A DNA stretch of 64,000 nt. Source: Atherix ibis (lineage: Eukaryota > Arthropoda > Insecta > Diptera > Athericidae). The stretch is from the NCBI GenBank assembly GCA_958298945.1, contig OY282609.1:34631212-34695211 (forward strand), given 5' to 3'. Positions 20,400 through 33,405 of this stretch are shown piece after piece. Under the pieces are notes generated by a model that saw only the letters and a list, made by a program, of their open reading frames with translations, was not told the DNA's origin and did no database searches. A program made the position numbers and the translations under genes. The first letter of the stretch is position 1, and each line of letters starts with the position of its first letter.

Positions 20400-20820
20400 A
20401 AAATATTATATATGCAAAATAGAAAATTGAAACACCTTCAGGGCCTAAGCAACATCTTATATAGGCGCTGGCATGATTACTCAAGAGAAAATGGATGTAT
20501 GGTTTTAAAAAAAGGCGCTATGTGCCACACAGCAAATACCACAATTACGGAAAAAGTTTGGCGAGACAATAATTTCAAGAAACTCAGATGTGCAATGGTC
20601 TTGAAGAACATCTTTCGATTTCTTCTTGTGGGGTTATTTCAAGTCATTGGTCAATGTCTATAATACATTCAAATTGAATATTGAACATCAAATACGTGAA
20701 ATAATATCGGAATTATTGCTTATAATTGCATCGATTATACTTCAAAATAAAATAATAAATTTTATGCTCTGGGACTATTCTTTTTTGATTTATTTCATTT
20801 CACTTGAAAACCCCTAAATT
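20400..20820 (+). pseudogene. IS630/Tc3-like transposase C-terminal fragment
   Basis: The plus strand reads KKGAMCHTANTTI near 20513, a form of the QQDGA.SHTA motif holding the second catalytic Asp, here lost. From about 20613 it reads DFFLWGYFKSLVNVYNTFKL, then NIEHQIREIISEL. This matches the catalytic C-terminus of the lineage at 14250-16310. Frameshifts separate the two parts. Non-functional. Confidence 0.65.
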
Positions 20821-22420
20821 TGACGGTCTATCGTTAAATAAAAAAATTGAAAAGCTTAAAGTACAAGCTTACTCCCGGAAAATCCAAAAATAACATAATT
20901 TACTTTATTAATTATTGTAAAATGAGAGGTGGAGCGGTTTCTATGTTTTTTATGTTGCAGCTCTACGAACCTTAAGATCTCACCTTCATAGCATGTAAGC
21001 TAATTGATTCCAATAGTACTTTATATTTTTTTTAGAATTCATGGAAATTAATAATAGAATGACTTTTTTTTCCTACTTTGAAAGGACTTACTCATATTGT
21101 GTAAATTACAAACTAAAATAGCTCCTCATAACTACATCTACAAGAAAAGCTTCATCTACAAATTTAGTGAATAATTGTATTTTATAAGAATGGCATGAAT
21201 ACATATTTAATTAAATTTAACAGGAAGTGAAAATAGAAAATAAGGGAGTAAATACAAAATAACATAGAGTAGGAGGATTAGAAATAAAAATAACTTATAA
21301 CAGTAAATTCTATAAAAGAAGAGGCACGTGTAATCAAACTTATTATAGAAAAACAATTTAATTATTAAAAAGATTCTTAGAAAAGAGAAGTTTTAAAATA
21401 GAGTACAAAAAGGTATGAAGGTTAAGGAATTTGTTGAGGGTGGTAAAAATGATGAACATTGAAAGAAATTCGAAATTGTTGAATTGTGCTGCTAGTGGAT
21501 TCAACGGAAGTAGTAAGTGCTCGCCGATAAATAAATTTACTAAAGTCATGGTTACCAATTGGTAATACGATGCAGAGTAACAAAAGTACATACTTTTGCC
21601 CATAAAAAAATATCTCCGTTCTCACCATTACCACACCAAATAAGTTGCCATCATTTAATATATCGTCGAACATGACATACTCGTATATTAGATACCCTGC
21701 GAAGGTGATATCCCATTTTCGCAATGTCTTTTTATCCATTCGATAAGAAAACATCGTATATTGTTATATGAGCACACATATTCAACGAGTGTACACACTC
21801 AAGTGAACAGGAAATGATAGAAAATACGACAATCAATGATGTTGAAGTATTTTATTAAAAAGGACAATATCGAAAACTTATGGCAGAAGATGTTCTGAGT
21901 TGGCGAAAAATTTCTGAATTTTGTAGAAGGGGTGATATCATTGTCTAACTGAAGGGTGTTACTGGGCAGGATAGAATTTGTAATACAATATTCTGAAAAA
22001 TGTTTCTAAACGAATAGTGAAATGGTTTGTCAAGAAAAGAATATCCAATAATAGAAAAGAGCTAGAAAAGGAGAAGTACTTGTTAGGACAATATAAGCGG
22101 AAGTGAACAAAGTAGAGAATTTTTAGTAGTGCTCCTGACTACTACACAAAGTAGCTCTTATAATAAATATAGACAAAATAGTATGAACAACTACAAGAAA
22201 CAAAGAACAAAATATTATTGATTATATATCTCTTCATGTTTTATATCCGATAAAATATTTCCATATATTCATACGAATCGGTTGGTCCATATGAGCTTTT
22301 ACGCTAGTTATCCTAGATCGGGGCAAAATATGTAGAAGCAAGAAACTTTATGCAAAAGAAAAAATGGACAGACATTAATGGAAATTTATTTATTTTTTCT
22401 AAACGGTTCGAATATATAAA
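20821..22420. other. AT-rich stretch, no gene supported
   Basis: The longest minus-strand frame (21422-21754, 110 residues) resembles no family I know and has no domain signature. The rest shows nothing. Confidence 0.4.
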
Positions 22421-22480
22421 AATTTGGGTGTTCTTAGGCAGTGTGGCACATAGCACCATATATGAATATTTTTAAATGAA
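22421..22480 (-). pseudogene. Short IS630/Tc3-like scrap
   Basis: The sequence TTCTTAGGCAGTGTGGCACA near 22432 nearly repeats TTCTTAGGCTGTGTGGCACA near 22951. On the minus strand both encode the MCHTA motif of this transposase lineage. Too short to say more. Confidence 0.35.
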
Positions 22481-22879
22481 TGTCCTTTTCAACAAATGAA
22501 ATTATAAAATTCGCAAAAAATTAATTTTACCAAATTCTGTTAGTGCAGAAAAATTTTTTTAAAACTTTTTTAACTTTTAAAATTAAGTAGAAGGATGTAT
22601 TTTTTGTAAATTTTAAATAAAGCACACATTTTGTATTTATAAATGGTAAAGTCTCTTTAACAGATTTCAATAATTATTCTTTATTAAAATATATATCGGA
22701 CAAATGCGCACTATGATTACACTTATAAATATTGATTCTTTCGATTACATTTTTGCATAATTGAGGCTCTATTTTATAACGCTACCTGATTTTTGTGCTC
22801 TGGAATTATGTATGGACTATTCTCATAAACCTTACTTTTTAGAAAGCCTCACAAAAAGAAACCGCACGGCGTTTAATCA

Positions 22880-23450
22880 GATGTTTATGGTAGCTAATTG
22901 ACATCACCACTTCGTGAAATAAGACGTCCATAAAAATAAAATTTGGATATTCTTAGGCTGTGTGGCACATACCGCCAACCTGTGAAAACCATAAGTCGTC
23001 AACATCCTTGTCATCGAAAATAGGACATAAAAAATTGCTGTAGCACCAGCATCATTTTCGAAAGCGTACAATGTAGTAACACATGATGAATGTAATAATT
23101 GTCCAATAACTGCCCTTAGATTTTTCAGATGCCTAAAAGCGACAATTCGGCTTGTTAACATAGCGGTCAACGTGAAAGTGAGCTACGTCAGTAAAAAAAC
23201 ACTGTTTTATGATCCAATCAGCGAAATTTCGATGTTCAAAATATTTTGTTGGCTTTAATTCTTTCATCAATTGGCCTTATAAGGCTTAAGAGCGAAATTC
23301 TTGTTGCAAAATTCGCCACGTTGTTATTGTGAACAGGTCCAATTGTTGAGAACGACGTGATACTGATATAACTAAATCCTCTGCAACACTTTTACTCACC
23401 GAAGCAATATATTAAGCTGAACGAGCAGCTTTTGTAGACTCATTTATTCA
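22880..23450 (-). pseudogene. IS630/Tc3-like transposase remnant
   Basis: Read from 23440 downward on the minus strand. YIASVSKSVAEDLVISVSRR and SQQLDLFTITTWRILQQEF form the HTH. QLMKELKPTKYFEHRNFADW is the linker, and FFTDVAHFHVDRYVNKPNCR carries the first Asp motif (SDEAHF in relatives). MCHTA near 22960 is the second motif, with its Asp replaced. Several stops and frameshifts break it. It belongs to the lineage at 14250 and 20400 but in the opposite orientation. Confidence 0.65.
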
Positions 23451-26095
23451 CCAAATTATTTTTTGTAGGCTCAGATGGACCATCGTTACAACCAAAAATT
23501 TGACGAAATGTGCCTTTCTAGATTGACTATTTTCCTGATCGAGTGGAATTATTTTAGTAAGATTCCCGAGCAAAATTGGAGCCATTAAATCAAATAGTAA
23601 ACCTTCTGTTGTGAACTTGCCAAAAAACTGAATGACAAAACTATCAAAATTGCAAATATCAAATATTGACAAAAGAAGTTCTTATATTATTAAAATTATC
23701 AGAATTGGGGATAATATTTTGGGATTATTTGATATATTTTATCGAATGAACTCTAATCCATTCAAAATTTTTAGAATTAAAATGTCCTTCCGAATAGCCC
23801 ACAATGCCTTTCGACATTTATGTTACTATTGTTCTTAATATCGTTGCAAGAATTCCTTTACTAAAATACAGTCAACATCGTCAATGCTAGTATAGTAGTC
23901 TAAGAAATATACAGAAGATTCCCCCAAAAGGCGGTTTAGTTTTCGCAATTATTCCCTCTTAGGCTTCAAATTGTCAAACAAATTATAAAGAATGATTAAA
24001 TTACTCTAAACATTTTTATATAGTAAAACTTTCAGAGCAGAATAATGAAGACTTATTAAGAAGATCAGCTGGACTAATTTTCAATGCACAAACACGAATT
24101 TTTTTAATTCAATTGCCAAAAATTGCTTGTACTAACATAAAATTCAACTTTTTCGCATCATAAGTTTTGTGTTGGGTCCCAAAAGGGATATGTTTAGCTT
24201 TTCGGTTATCATTTGCAATTTTCTTTTTTTTTGTCTTCTAGAGTATCTTCATACTATTATTATTGACTAGAAAAAACTCTTTAGTACCTTATCTACGAAT
24301 ATTATTTTCGTTATAGCTGCTTTGAAATTAATAATTTAAAGAAGTTAGCTGGTGTTTTTTCCTGTAATCCTTATTGACTATTTCTCCTAAATTTATTTAA
24401 AGAAAGAGTTTGATGTTTGCAATAGCTTCAATACCAAATATGCTCACCATGGAGATTTCTGATAAAATATAAAAAGTGACTAAATCAAAAACAAACTTTT
24501 ATTCTTTCTAAAATTCAATTGTTACTTTCAATAACTTTAGCTCAAAACTTTTCAGCAGTTTCTCATCCTTTTATATTTTTTGTATAAATTTCAAAAATGA
24601 TTTTTTTCTACAGAGATTTTAAATAGACTACAAATATTAAAACAACAAATAAAAGTTTAATCCTTTTATTCTTAAGTTATTAAATTTGATATACACATAC
24701 CTTAAAGCCTTTAAAGATAATTCTATAGAAAAATTTATTCGAATAAGCTTTTTTGTCACTTTTACTGTTAGCGATTCCAAGATAAAATAACTAAAAGCAA
24801 CAAAAAAAAAATATTCCACAAAAGATATTTGATCACGTTTCCTTAAATATTCCCACGGGAGTGTTTTAACTTGTGTGCCTTTACTTTTCCCATAAATAGA
24901 GTATAGAATCTACCGTGCTGTACGTTCATCGTCATGCCGAATATGTTCATAGATAATATGAGGCACACTGCTTAGACTAGTCGAACAGGAGTTAGAACAC
25001 AGAATATCAAGTAATGAGGAAAGTTCTTCCCAAGAAGAATTTTTCTTACTTTTTGGAATTTATTTTCTTTTCAATTGATCTGAATCGAACGCAATTCAAT
25101 TTCACTTTTTTTTCTGTTAATAAGTTGAATTAACTTCTATTGCAGTTAAAGATTTAATTTATGTTATACGAAGAGAAAGAATAATCGAAAGGATTCCAAA
25201 GAAAACACATAAACTTTTTTGAAAAATAGTTAGTCATAAAAAGTTATGATCATAATTTGTTTTTATTTCTTTTATGAAATATAAATGGTGTAATTATTAT
25301 TTATTGGGAATATGTTCAAGATACCATTGAGGTTCATGTAAGGATATTTTTAGTTTGACCCGATAAAGTTTTCTTTTCATTTTAATGAGTTCCATGGTTT
25401 AGCAGAAGAGGATTTAATTTTCCTCTTACTAATTTAAATATTATCGTATTATGACCTTGAGAAATTGAGTGTTTTTTGCAGGGTTCAGGAATAGAAAATA
25501 AACGTATTTTAATAATTTAGCAATACTGGGACGTCTGCGTTTAGTAAACGGCGATCTTGTATTTGAATCCAGCCTGTAAAATAGCCACAGTACTCCTTAT
25601 TTATTAACCTGAGTAGTTGCGAGCTTAAAAAATTACATTTCAGTTAAAATATTACTCACCATACGAAAAAAGGAAAATAAGATAAATAATTAAATAAGAA
25701 ATTAAAAAAGAATTAAAACGATCACAACATAACCGCTGTTGATGCCGACATTTATTCGAAGGCTCAACCATGAACAAGTGACATGGTGAAGATAAAATTC
25801 CTAATGTCCTCAAATACAAACAAACAAACTAAGAATTCACTATCAAAACGAAAAGTAGATCTAGTCTCTCCGCTGCATTACTTTAGAAGAGATAGTGAAT
25901 TCTTGGTTTGTTTGTTTGTATTTAAGGTCCCTAGGATATAAACCAGGGGCTATAATGCACTGCCTTATGACCATGAGATCATTTGACAATTTTTAAATAT
26001 TTGGGTTAGATGGAATCGGTCTTTATCGTAAGAATGTAATGTTGAGTAAGATGGCATTTCTTTAGAAGATAAGTGATGTTAAATTATACCTCACA
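23451..26095. other. AT-rich stretch with a fold-back repeat
   Basis: No gene supported. Frames at 23448-23672 (minus) and 23632-23838 (plus) have no recognisable domain. The inverted repeat at 25790-25945 is the only clear structure. Confidence 0.4.
25790..25945. repeat. Fold-back repeat with ~50-bp arms
   Basis: The left arm (about 25793-25844) and right arm (about 25891-25942) are reverse complements with few mismatches; the innermost 35 bp are almost perfect. They contain CAAATACAAACAAACAAACT and GAATTCACTATC. The spacer is 46 bp. Outer bases still resemble each other (TTCCTAATGTCC against TATCCTAGGGACC). It may be a small fold-back MITE; no target duplication was recognised. Confidence 0.8.
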
Positions 26096-26099
26096 GCAA

Positions 26100-26420
26100 G
26101 ACGATGGTTTTCGAATAGAATATTATGTATGACAGCAGAATACATAACCAAATTCTGAGCAGGTTCCGTGCCCAGAATTTCGGTGATGAATTTGTGTAGA
26201 CTGGTTGATCAATGTTTTGAAAAAACCTCTCAACTTGTCCAGCTCGCTTATTGCACAAAACTCCTATATGACCTGGAACTCAACTCAATCCAACATCCCT
26301 GTTAAAACAAATAGCTTCCATGGCTACATAATTATCACTGAATATTATGATATTGCGATGATTGTGAGTACAGATTGAAATATCTACCGTCATCCTGATT
26401 GGCCACAGCTTACTAGAGTG
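26100..26420 (-). pseudogene. I-like LINE RNase H fragment
   Basis: The minus strand reads DISICTHNHRNIIIFSDNYV, then VPGHIGVLCNKRAGQVERFF, and near 26170 NIDQPVYTNSSPKFWARNLL. These are RNase H motifs (FSD; GH.G..GN..A) followed by the PVYSTTIPKFS-type stretch seen in the remnants at 9185 and 49335. Isolated and 5'-truncated. Confidence 0.6.
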
Positions 26421-26900
26421 TGAACCTGCCCTGAAAGATAATATTCAACAATTAATTTAACTAATGTGGCAGTCATCAAACTCAACGATTGTATAAGATA
26501 TCATTATCGTCAAAGGCCGCATCCATGAAATGAAAAACAGCACGTATTCATTAAGTTCGTCCAAATTTTCTGTAAAAGGATGGATCAGTATTCGCCTTTT
26601 TGTAACCATCAAGTATAAAGGAAGCAAGTTTGGAAATTAAGCGTTATGATGGAAAAATTAATTTATATTATAAAAAGGGATGGAAAATATATTTTTAAGA
26701 TGTTATGGACTGTATAGTAAGACAATAAATTAGTACGGGATTTGAGAAGGTAATGAGAGATGAACTTGTGATTAGATTCGATAATAAGTGAGTCCACCTC
26801 CAAGATGTCAGCTATCGTTTAGGAACTGACAAAGTCCTAGATCTTCTTTTCATACAATAACTACCCCAGTCATTCATGTCATAAAAAGAAAGAATACTTC
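26421..26900. other. Unassigned stretch between I-like fragments
   Basis: No motif recognised. It may be decayed 5' sequence of the following I-like element. Confidence 0.35.
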
Positions 26901-29090
26901 ACGGAAAATCTCTCGCCTATACCATCAGCCTTTACTTTAGTCTTGAACCAGCCAGTAATGCTTGCGGAGTTCAACTTTTCGTTGAATTCCTTCAAAGGAA
27001 CTAACATACACCTGGTAGAGACAAGATTTTTCTAAAATGATTAAAGAGGCACCACCGAATTTTCATATTAGAATTGTCAGATTCTTTAACAAAATTCTGA
27101 AAATATCCATTTTTCCAAATTCTTCCGCTAACAACTTTAGACAAATTTCATTATTAGGTTATACTTTCAAGATTCTGGAAAATATCTTAACTATAAAACT
27201 TAATCAAGCTCTTAACAATATACTCAATCTCCAACAATATCCCTACAGGTCGGGCTGGAGAAATCTGAGTATGGTACTTGAACTCCAATATTCAATCCAT
27301 TATTGCTACAAATGTAAACATTGTGGTTTGCTGTTTTTTTTAACTTAGAAAAAGCTTATGACCGAAATTGTCTACACAGGATACTCTTACAGCTGCAACA
27401 TTGACACTTCTACGTTCATACCTAACTGGTGATAGAACCCTAATAGTCAATTTTCGTGAAAACGCGAAATGGAAAACGGCATACCACAAGCATCCCCTCT
27501 ATCTACGATCGTATTCAATATATTATTCACTGCCTCTCCTACCTGCTATCATCATTCAACCACTACATATATGTGATTTTTTTTAACTTGTACCTGCTAC
27601 TGATCTTCAACAACAAATTAATAATGCCATGATAAACGGTGCGGTGATCTATACATCAAATCTACTTTGTCTTTATGTTTGCAGGAAAAAATTGTAGTGT
27701 GTCTGATTTGTTACTGGGCCCCTTTCATCCCTACCCAAAAGAAACCATGCAAATCCTGGGTATCTTCAGATTAGCAATGCTATTGACAAAACTAACACCA
27801 TTCTCCGAATGGTTAAAATTTTGGTCAGTAGCAAAAGAAATGTAACAAAAAGTGAGGCAATTAGAGTAACCAATGCCGTTTTAGACGGGACCTTACTCTA
27901 TTTCCTCCCTATATGTGTGAGTGTGCCAATTGCAGGGAAAAATCTAGTCGAAGCATTGGTACACCGTTGCATTAGAGTAGTTGGTGGAGCACACCGGACC
28001 ATCTCCAGTGGACTCCAAACTGATAGAGTTGATTTATAAGAACCTATGTCTTCCTAAACTTAATTTATAAAAACGTATGCCTTCCAAATTACCTCCTTCA
28101 CACTTTAATCAAAAATATTATAATGTCTCCCAGCTCAAAAGTGATTTCATCATCCTTACCCTTATTTATATCCTACCTTGAAAGCAAATCCTCTATCCTC
28201 TCTCTCAATTTTCAAACTTTCTTTCCACACCCAGATTGGAAACCATAGTTGGGAGCAAAGTTGTAGGTGTGTGCTTCTCTTTAGAGGTTTTAGAAAGCTT
28301 GTACTGATCCGTTCACATATAGGAAACTTTTTCTTGAACAGTTGGACGGATCTCTTTCGGTTGTCGAACTTTTTGGCTTCAGCACCCGCACAGTATGTCG
28401 TGGAATCTTCCCTTATAGCGCAACTCCATATTACCGGGAGCTGTGAACCATCAAAATTGTGACCAATATTCCCAGCCAACGGAGTGCTATTATTTGTTGC
28501 GACAGTCTTGCCGTCCATGAGGGCCATCGAGTAACCCTGTACTTATCGTAATTCGTCATAGCCTACTTAGCTATTACAATGGGTGCTGGGGTATGTGGGA
28601 ATTATGGGCAATGAAAGTACTGACAAGTTGGTTGGAGAAACACGCCGTCGACCAGCCATCACAATCATTCCCTATCTGCTCCGCCTAATAACATAATGGC
28701 TATTAACACCATTAGAAATCTGTAGACATGAACACTGGACTAATAGCCACAAATTTTTGTCGACTCATTGGATAATCACAAAAAAACCAGTGGATTCAAC
28801 ATACGTAAAAAAATTCTGGGCGCGAAAGCTTCCGCTTCCTTTTTGATAAAACAAGTAGTCCCTTATGCCAATCCTGTAGCACCTATTTCACAGTCATCGA
28901 TATTCTATATTAATTCCACATAACCAAGAATTACTTCGGGATCAAGATTCCTTGCATTTTGGAGGTCCTAAAACCCAACAACTCCATTTCCTAGTTCGCT
29001 ACGTAAACTTCAACAACATACTAATCTGCTCCGCAAATTATAACAAAATTCCCAATATTCTATACTACTAACCCCAGAACCGTCTTTTTC
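26901..29090 (+). pseudogene. I-like LINE polyprotein remnant (RT and RNase H)
   Basis: The most extensive I-like copy here. RT begins near 27008 with HTPGRDKIFLKMIKEAPPNF (the SPGPDGI motif), then FRQISLLGYTFKILENILTI and QQYPYRSGWRNLSMVLELQY. LEKAYDRN lies near 27347 and LLRSYLTGDRTLIVNF near 27411. TNAVLDGTLLYFLPICVSVP with LVEALVHRCIRVVGGAHRTI marks the RT end (27870-28000). RNase H follows with FPYSATPYYREL, IICCDSLAV near 28495, and IMGNESTDKLVGETRRRP near 28600. The YADD box is not legible. Repeated frameshifts and stops make it non-functional. No endonuclease or ORF1 is visible, so it is 5'-truncated. Confidence 0.75.
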
Positions 29091-31984
29091 AGATAATTTC
29101 CAACACGTACTATGAAGTCGCTAAATGGCCACCTATGAAGTTCGATTGAAACAAATGAGCCCACCTATGAAGTTCGATCTCCTCTCCACAAGTCCGGCTT
29201 AGCCGCTGCTAAAAGTTAATGGTAAATAGTCGGAAGAGAAGTGGTCATAGACTGAGCATAAATATTAAAGAGCGTTGTGAGAAGAGGAAATTGTTGTGGA
29301 ATACCATTTTCAGTTCTGCGTTTGAAAGAAAAATAACTATTTTTCCTGACCTTGAAGATTCTTCCACACATGTAATATTGCGAAAGGCTGAGCATATTTA
29401 TATTTAAATTTTTAATTTCTGGGGAACCGGAATTTAAAAATAAAAATATAATTAAAATTGTTTAAAGTACATTGAATATGTTAAATTAAGGTTTTTAATA
29501 ATGGGTGGAAAAAAATGTTTACAAATATCTGTGAAAAAACTGTTAATGCATTTAATATTGAGATTTTATTCTGAAATAGTGTTGAAATACCGAAATCTGT
29601 ATGTATTTTGCTTGGTAGTGGGATGCTATGTATTTTTCAAAAAATTTTGGGAAGCAAACAGCTTAATTAATTTTAAAAGTTTTTTTTTTTTTTTGGATGA
29701 CGCACTTATTTTTATTATTTAAATTATCATGTTGTTTCTAAACAGTAGTTTAAAAAAAAATTTCGCATTTAATTTATCAGAGTTTTTAGTAGATAAAAAG
29801 ATTCTATGATTATTTGAGACTTTATTTATGCTTTCACAAAAAATTTTGAGAAATGACAATATTTTTTGACTTATTTTTAAAAAAAAAGTTATTTAACAAG
29901 TTCGAAAAATATTAGAAAGATTTATTTTTTATGCAGAGTAAAATTATTCCTCTAAAAATTCATTTTAAAATTTGGATAAAAAAAATTTGATGTCCTTTAT
30001 ACTATTTGAGTCTAAGAACCCTTCAAATGATCTAGCAATGCTGTGATAAAATAATTAGAAATCCATAGGAACAATTCTAACTAAGAAAAATGGGCATAGA
30101 GGGATGTGAGATCAGCCAATTAATGGCATTCAAATTTGAACCAGATTACTTTATTGTTGAATCTTTATTTATAAATAAAGTATTGACTCTGGTTAACCGA
30201 TAATAAAAACGGTTGCTATAAGGTTTACTTTTTTTAAATTGAACTTAATTTTTAAACTTTAATTACTTTAGAAATTAATGAAAAAATATCAACCGATTTT
30301 CGTACGATTACTCATCATTTCACTATGCATATTGGTCCGCTATTTCTGATTCTTTTCACATATAATTAGTAACGAGGGTGGGGAGTATGTCTAGATTTTT
30401 ATTACAATTTCCATGAGAAGAAAATTATAGTAGATTGGCTTTATTAATTTTTTTTGTTTATTTATAGCGGTGGTGTTTGTTGAAAATTATACTATGAATA
30501 TGGGATTGAGATAGGAGAATGTTTATTACTAGTTATTGGTATTTTTTATCCAAACGAAAATGTTCAACTTTTTATATTAATTATTTATAATTATTGTTAT
30601 CGATATCAATGGAAAATTGTATAAATATAAAAAATGTTTTTCGATTATGATCCAACCTCATCTACTAAAAAAACATTAAAAGTAACCATGTTTTTAGTAT
30701 ATAAAAAGTATACGACTAATCGAATATACGTCGATTACGATTCAATAGTCTCGTACGGCAACTGTAGGTGTGTTCGTGTATCCACCTATGGTCTATACTA
30801 TATTAAATACTTAATATGCTATCTCTGCGACAATTTAAAAACACACCGATATATGTACGTACATTATTTCAGAAATATATTCATACGTAAATTGGAGACA
30901 TGTGGCTTTTATGCTTTTTATGTTAACGATTTATTAGCGCTCAGATAAAAAACATGCGATGCATATGCATAATTTTATTTTATGGTACATTTTGATGACA
31001 CTTGAATGGAATTAATCCCAAAAAAAAAAACAAATTCACAATTTTCAAAAGACAGAAAATTGGCCGTAAAATACACCAACAAATAACCATAAAACCAACT
31101 ACAAAAAAAAATAGTAGATTTCATTGATTCATTCTTGATAATTTTATTTTAAAAAGCAAGCATATTTTTAGATTTTATATTTGAAGTTTTGAAATAAAAA
31201 AATTTAAGAAAAATTTATTTTTTTAAAAATTGTAGATTTTCTGATCCCAATGGAAATCATTATTTTATTAGAACAAGAGTAGTTTTCCTCAGCTTCTTTG
31301 CTAAATATTTGACTATATTTTGAAATATTTGAAAATCTTCTTTTTATTTAATTAACCATGAACGACTAGTTGCAAAATTTTAAAGACTGCTTTTTTATGT
31401 AGAAAATTTGTAGATTTTTTTAAAGAATTTTCCAGATATTCTATCAAAACTCTTAGATGGTGTTAGCTATAGAGGATATTTAAAAGCAACTTTTGAGAAT
31501 TCTCAAATATCTTTTTGTATACCTGAATTGTGTTTGAAAATTTTCGAAGCCGCTGGGATCGATAAAGTCAAAGTCTAGTTTTAAACAAGTCCCCTAAAAT
31601 TGTCTATTCCGAGAGAAGGGAAGGTGAAATAGAAGTTATATTACGGTTTCAACAAGTTTTTTCTATGAAAAAATACTTTGGCATTGTGGAAATTTTGGAA
31701 TTGAATTAAGGATATTTTTTTTCATATACGTATTAACATTGCTTCTATCTTAAAAATGAAAAACAAAATTTCTTACGAGACCATTCGCACTTTTTTTAAG
31801 GGTACAAAAATATTTTTTCTTTAAGCAATTTAATGGTAGTTTTTGTTAAACATTTTTATTTCCAATATTGTTAGATCAATTCCTTTGTTTGAAATTTTAT
31901 ATATTTTGTTGGAATTATAGACTGTATTTCTATATTATTTTTTAAGATCTGAACGAGTTTTTATTTTTATAAAAAACTGTTTTT
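29091..31984. other. Very AT-rich stretch, no gene supported
   Basis: A 17-bp motif, CACCTATGAAGTTCGAT-like, occurs twice near 29122 and 29163. Frames of 60-104 codons (29219-29407, 29501-29722, 30634-30948) have low-complexity composition and no domain. Confidence 0.45.
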
Positions 31985-33405
31985 CCATTTGTCAATATTA
32001 GTAAAACGTTTCCATCCAGTTAGCAGCAGCAAATGAAACGGTCGCTGAAAATAGACGGGACCACTTCTAACTAAATTAACCACGTGTTGATTGAACCACT
32101 TACATAAATTGATCAAGTATTTCTCGAGCCTAGAAAATGTGGTGCCAGAATTGACTTAGATCGCTACCTTGTAGGTATGGTGATCGAGCTCGAATACCAT
32201 CGTCACCGAAGCACAACTCAAATGCTCAGTAGCGACATATACTGAGCATTTGTGTTGTGCTTTGGTGACGATGGTATCGGAAAAAAAGAACACTGAATAC
32301 CGAATCATGCGCTTATTTGCAGAGAACGCAAGCACTCAAAGTAAGGAGCAGAGAAAATGATTCACAATCAAATGAAACAAGCCCAGAATTTAAAAAAATC
32401 GAAACATTTAAGAGAGTAACCGTACTAGGCGCGGAAGTTTAAACTAGCTGTGATTAGAAGAAGGCGATTTGCACCTTGGTACTCAGTATACCGTAGCAAA
32501 GAGCAAGATATGATTTCCGATCAAATGGGGTGGAAATCCTGCGCTGGAAAAATGAATCTTGTTACCAGTCAAAACACGAGTTAGAGATCCTGAAGTAAAT
32601 ATGAAGGGTATCATCGTCATTAGGTGTGTCCAGCTTTCAGCATACGACGACAACATCAACATTACACATATGTGTTGATCAGAAATAGCTTTACAAGGCT
32701 GTCTTTAAGATTAAGCGGGTGATGAAAAATGTTGGGATAAAAATAAATGGAAGCTAAATAAAAAATATGGTTTAAGCGTCGATATCGAAGAAAAGACAAT
32801 TAGAACTAATCGCATAAATTAAATATTATAGCTTTGAAAGGGTTAAATCATTTTTATGTTTGAGATCAAGGATAACAGCCGATAATGTCATAGAGGTACA
32901 AATACACCCACGACTGCTGGTAGGGAACAAAGTCAATATCAGTCAGTCTAAATTTTTTCCTTCAAAAATTATGACCATCATATCGATGCTACTGTTGCAC
33001 AAGATAACTAGTTTTGCCAGCCCTAATTTATTTTTCGAAAACTTAGGTCCGCAGCAAATACTACTGCGAACTATTGTCCGCTTTTAAGAGGAGGGTCCTT
33101 GGAAAAAATTTCGGCCTTCTACATAAGGATGGACAATTTCAAAGCTTATTAAACCAAAGCCATCTGTCCTATTATGGATAAAATTTAGCTGCAGAGGCTG
33201 CGATCGGCAAGACGCTCAATCCGTATGAAAGAGGAAGATTGTGCTCGGTGTTGGGCGGAGCGATGATGTTAATTAGGGTGCCAAAAATATCATGAGAGTG
33301 TCGAACTGGAGGACCGCAGTGCCAAACTGGAACCGCTATAGTTCTTTGCATCAGTAGGCCCAGACCACTCTCCCGGTTGTCACACCATTGATGATGATAA
33401 AAATA
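31985..33405 (+). pseudogene. RTE-like LINE remnant
   Basis: Plus strand. Near 32060 it reads GTTSN, stop, INHVLIE and then RIDLDRYLVGMVIE, degenerate forms of NQIDHV and DSDHYLV of the endonuclease. Near 32630 VQLSAYDDNINIT stands where RT has QLLAYADDI. At 32692 LYKAVFKIKRVMKNVGIKIN matches the MGLKINE.KTKYM region. At 32822 YSFERVKSFLCLRSRITADN matches FERVKSF.YLGS.IT.DN. Near 33297 RVSNWRTAVPNWNRYSSL matches the C-terminal NWR..A.DRD.W motif. The end shows a short TGATGATGATAA run. Most of the RT palm is lost, and a 38-bp inverted repeat interrupts it at 32194. Non-functional. Confidence 0.7.
32194..32277. repeat. 38-bp inverted repeat with 8-nt loop
   Basis: Arms 32194-32231 and 32240-32277 are reverse complements with two mismatches around GCGACATA. 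The left arm starts ATACCATCGTCACCGAAGCA. It lies just after the endonuclease motif YLVGMVIE of the RTE-like remnant. Confidence 0.92.

Noticed and set aside
21422..21754. 110-residue minus-strand frame
   Set aside because: No recognisable domain, no support from flanking exons, and composition like that of random AT-rich translation.
28162..28527. 121-residue minus-strand open frame
   Set aside because: It lies opposite the RNase H part of the I-like remnant, whose plus-strand motifs explain the DNA better.
30634..30948. 104-residue plus-strand frame rich in Tyr
   Set aside because: Low-complexity composition in very AT-rich DNA and no motif.
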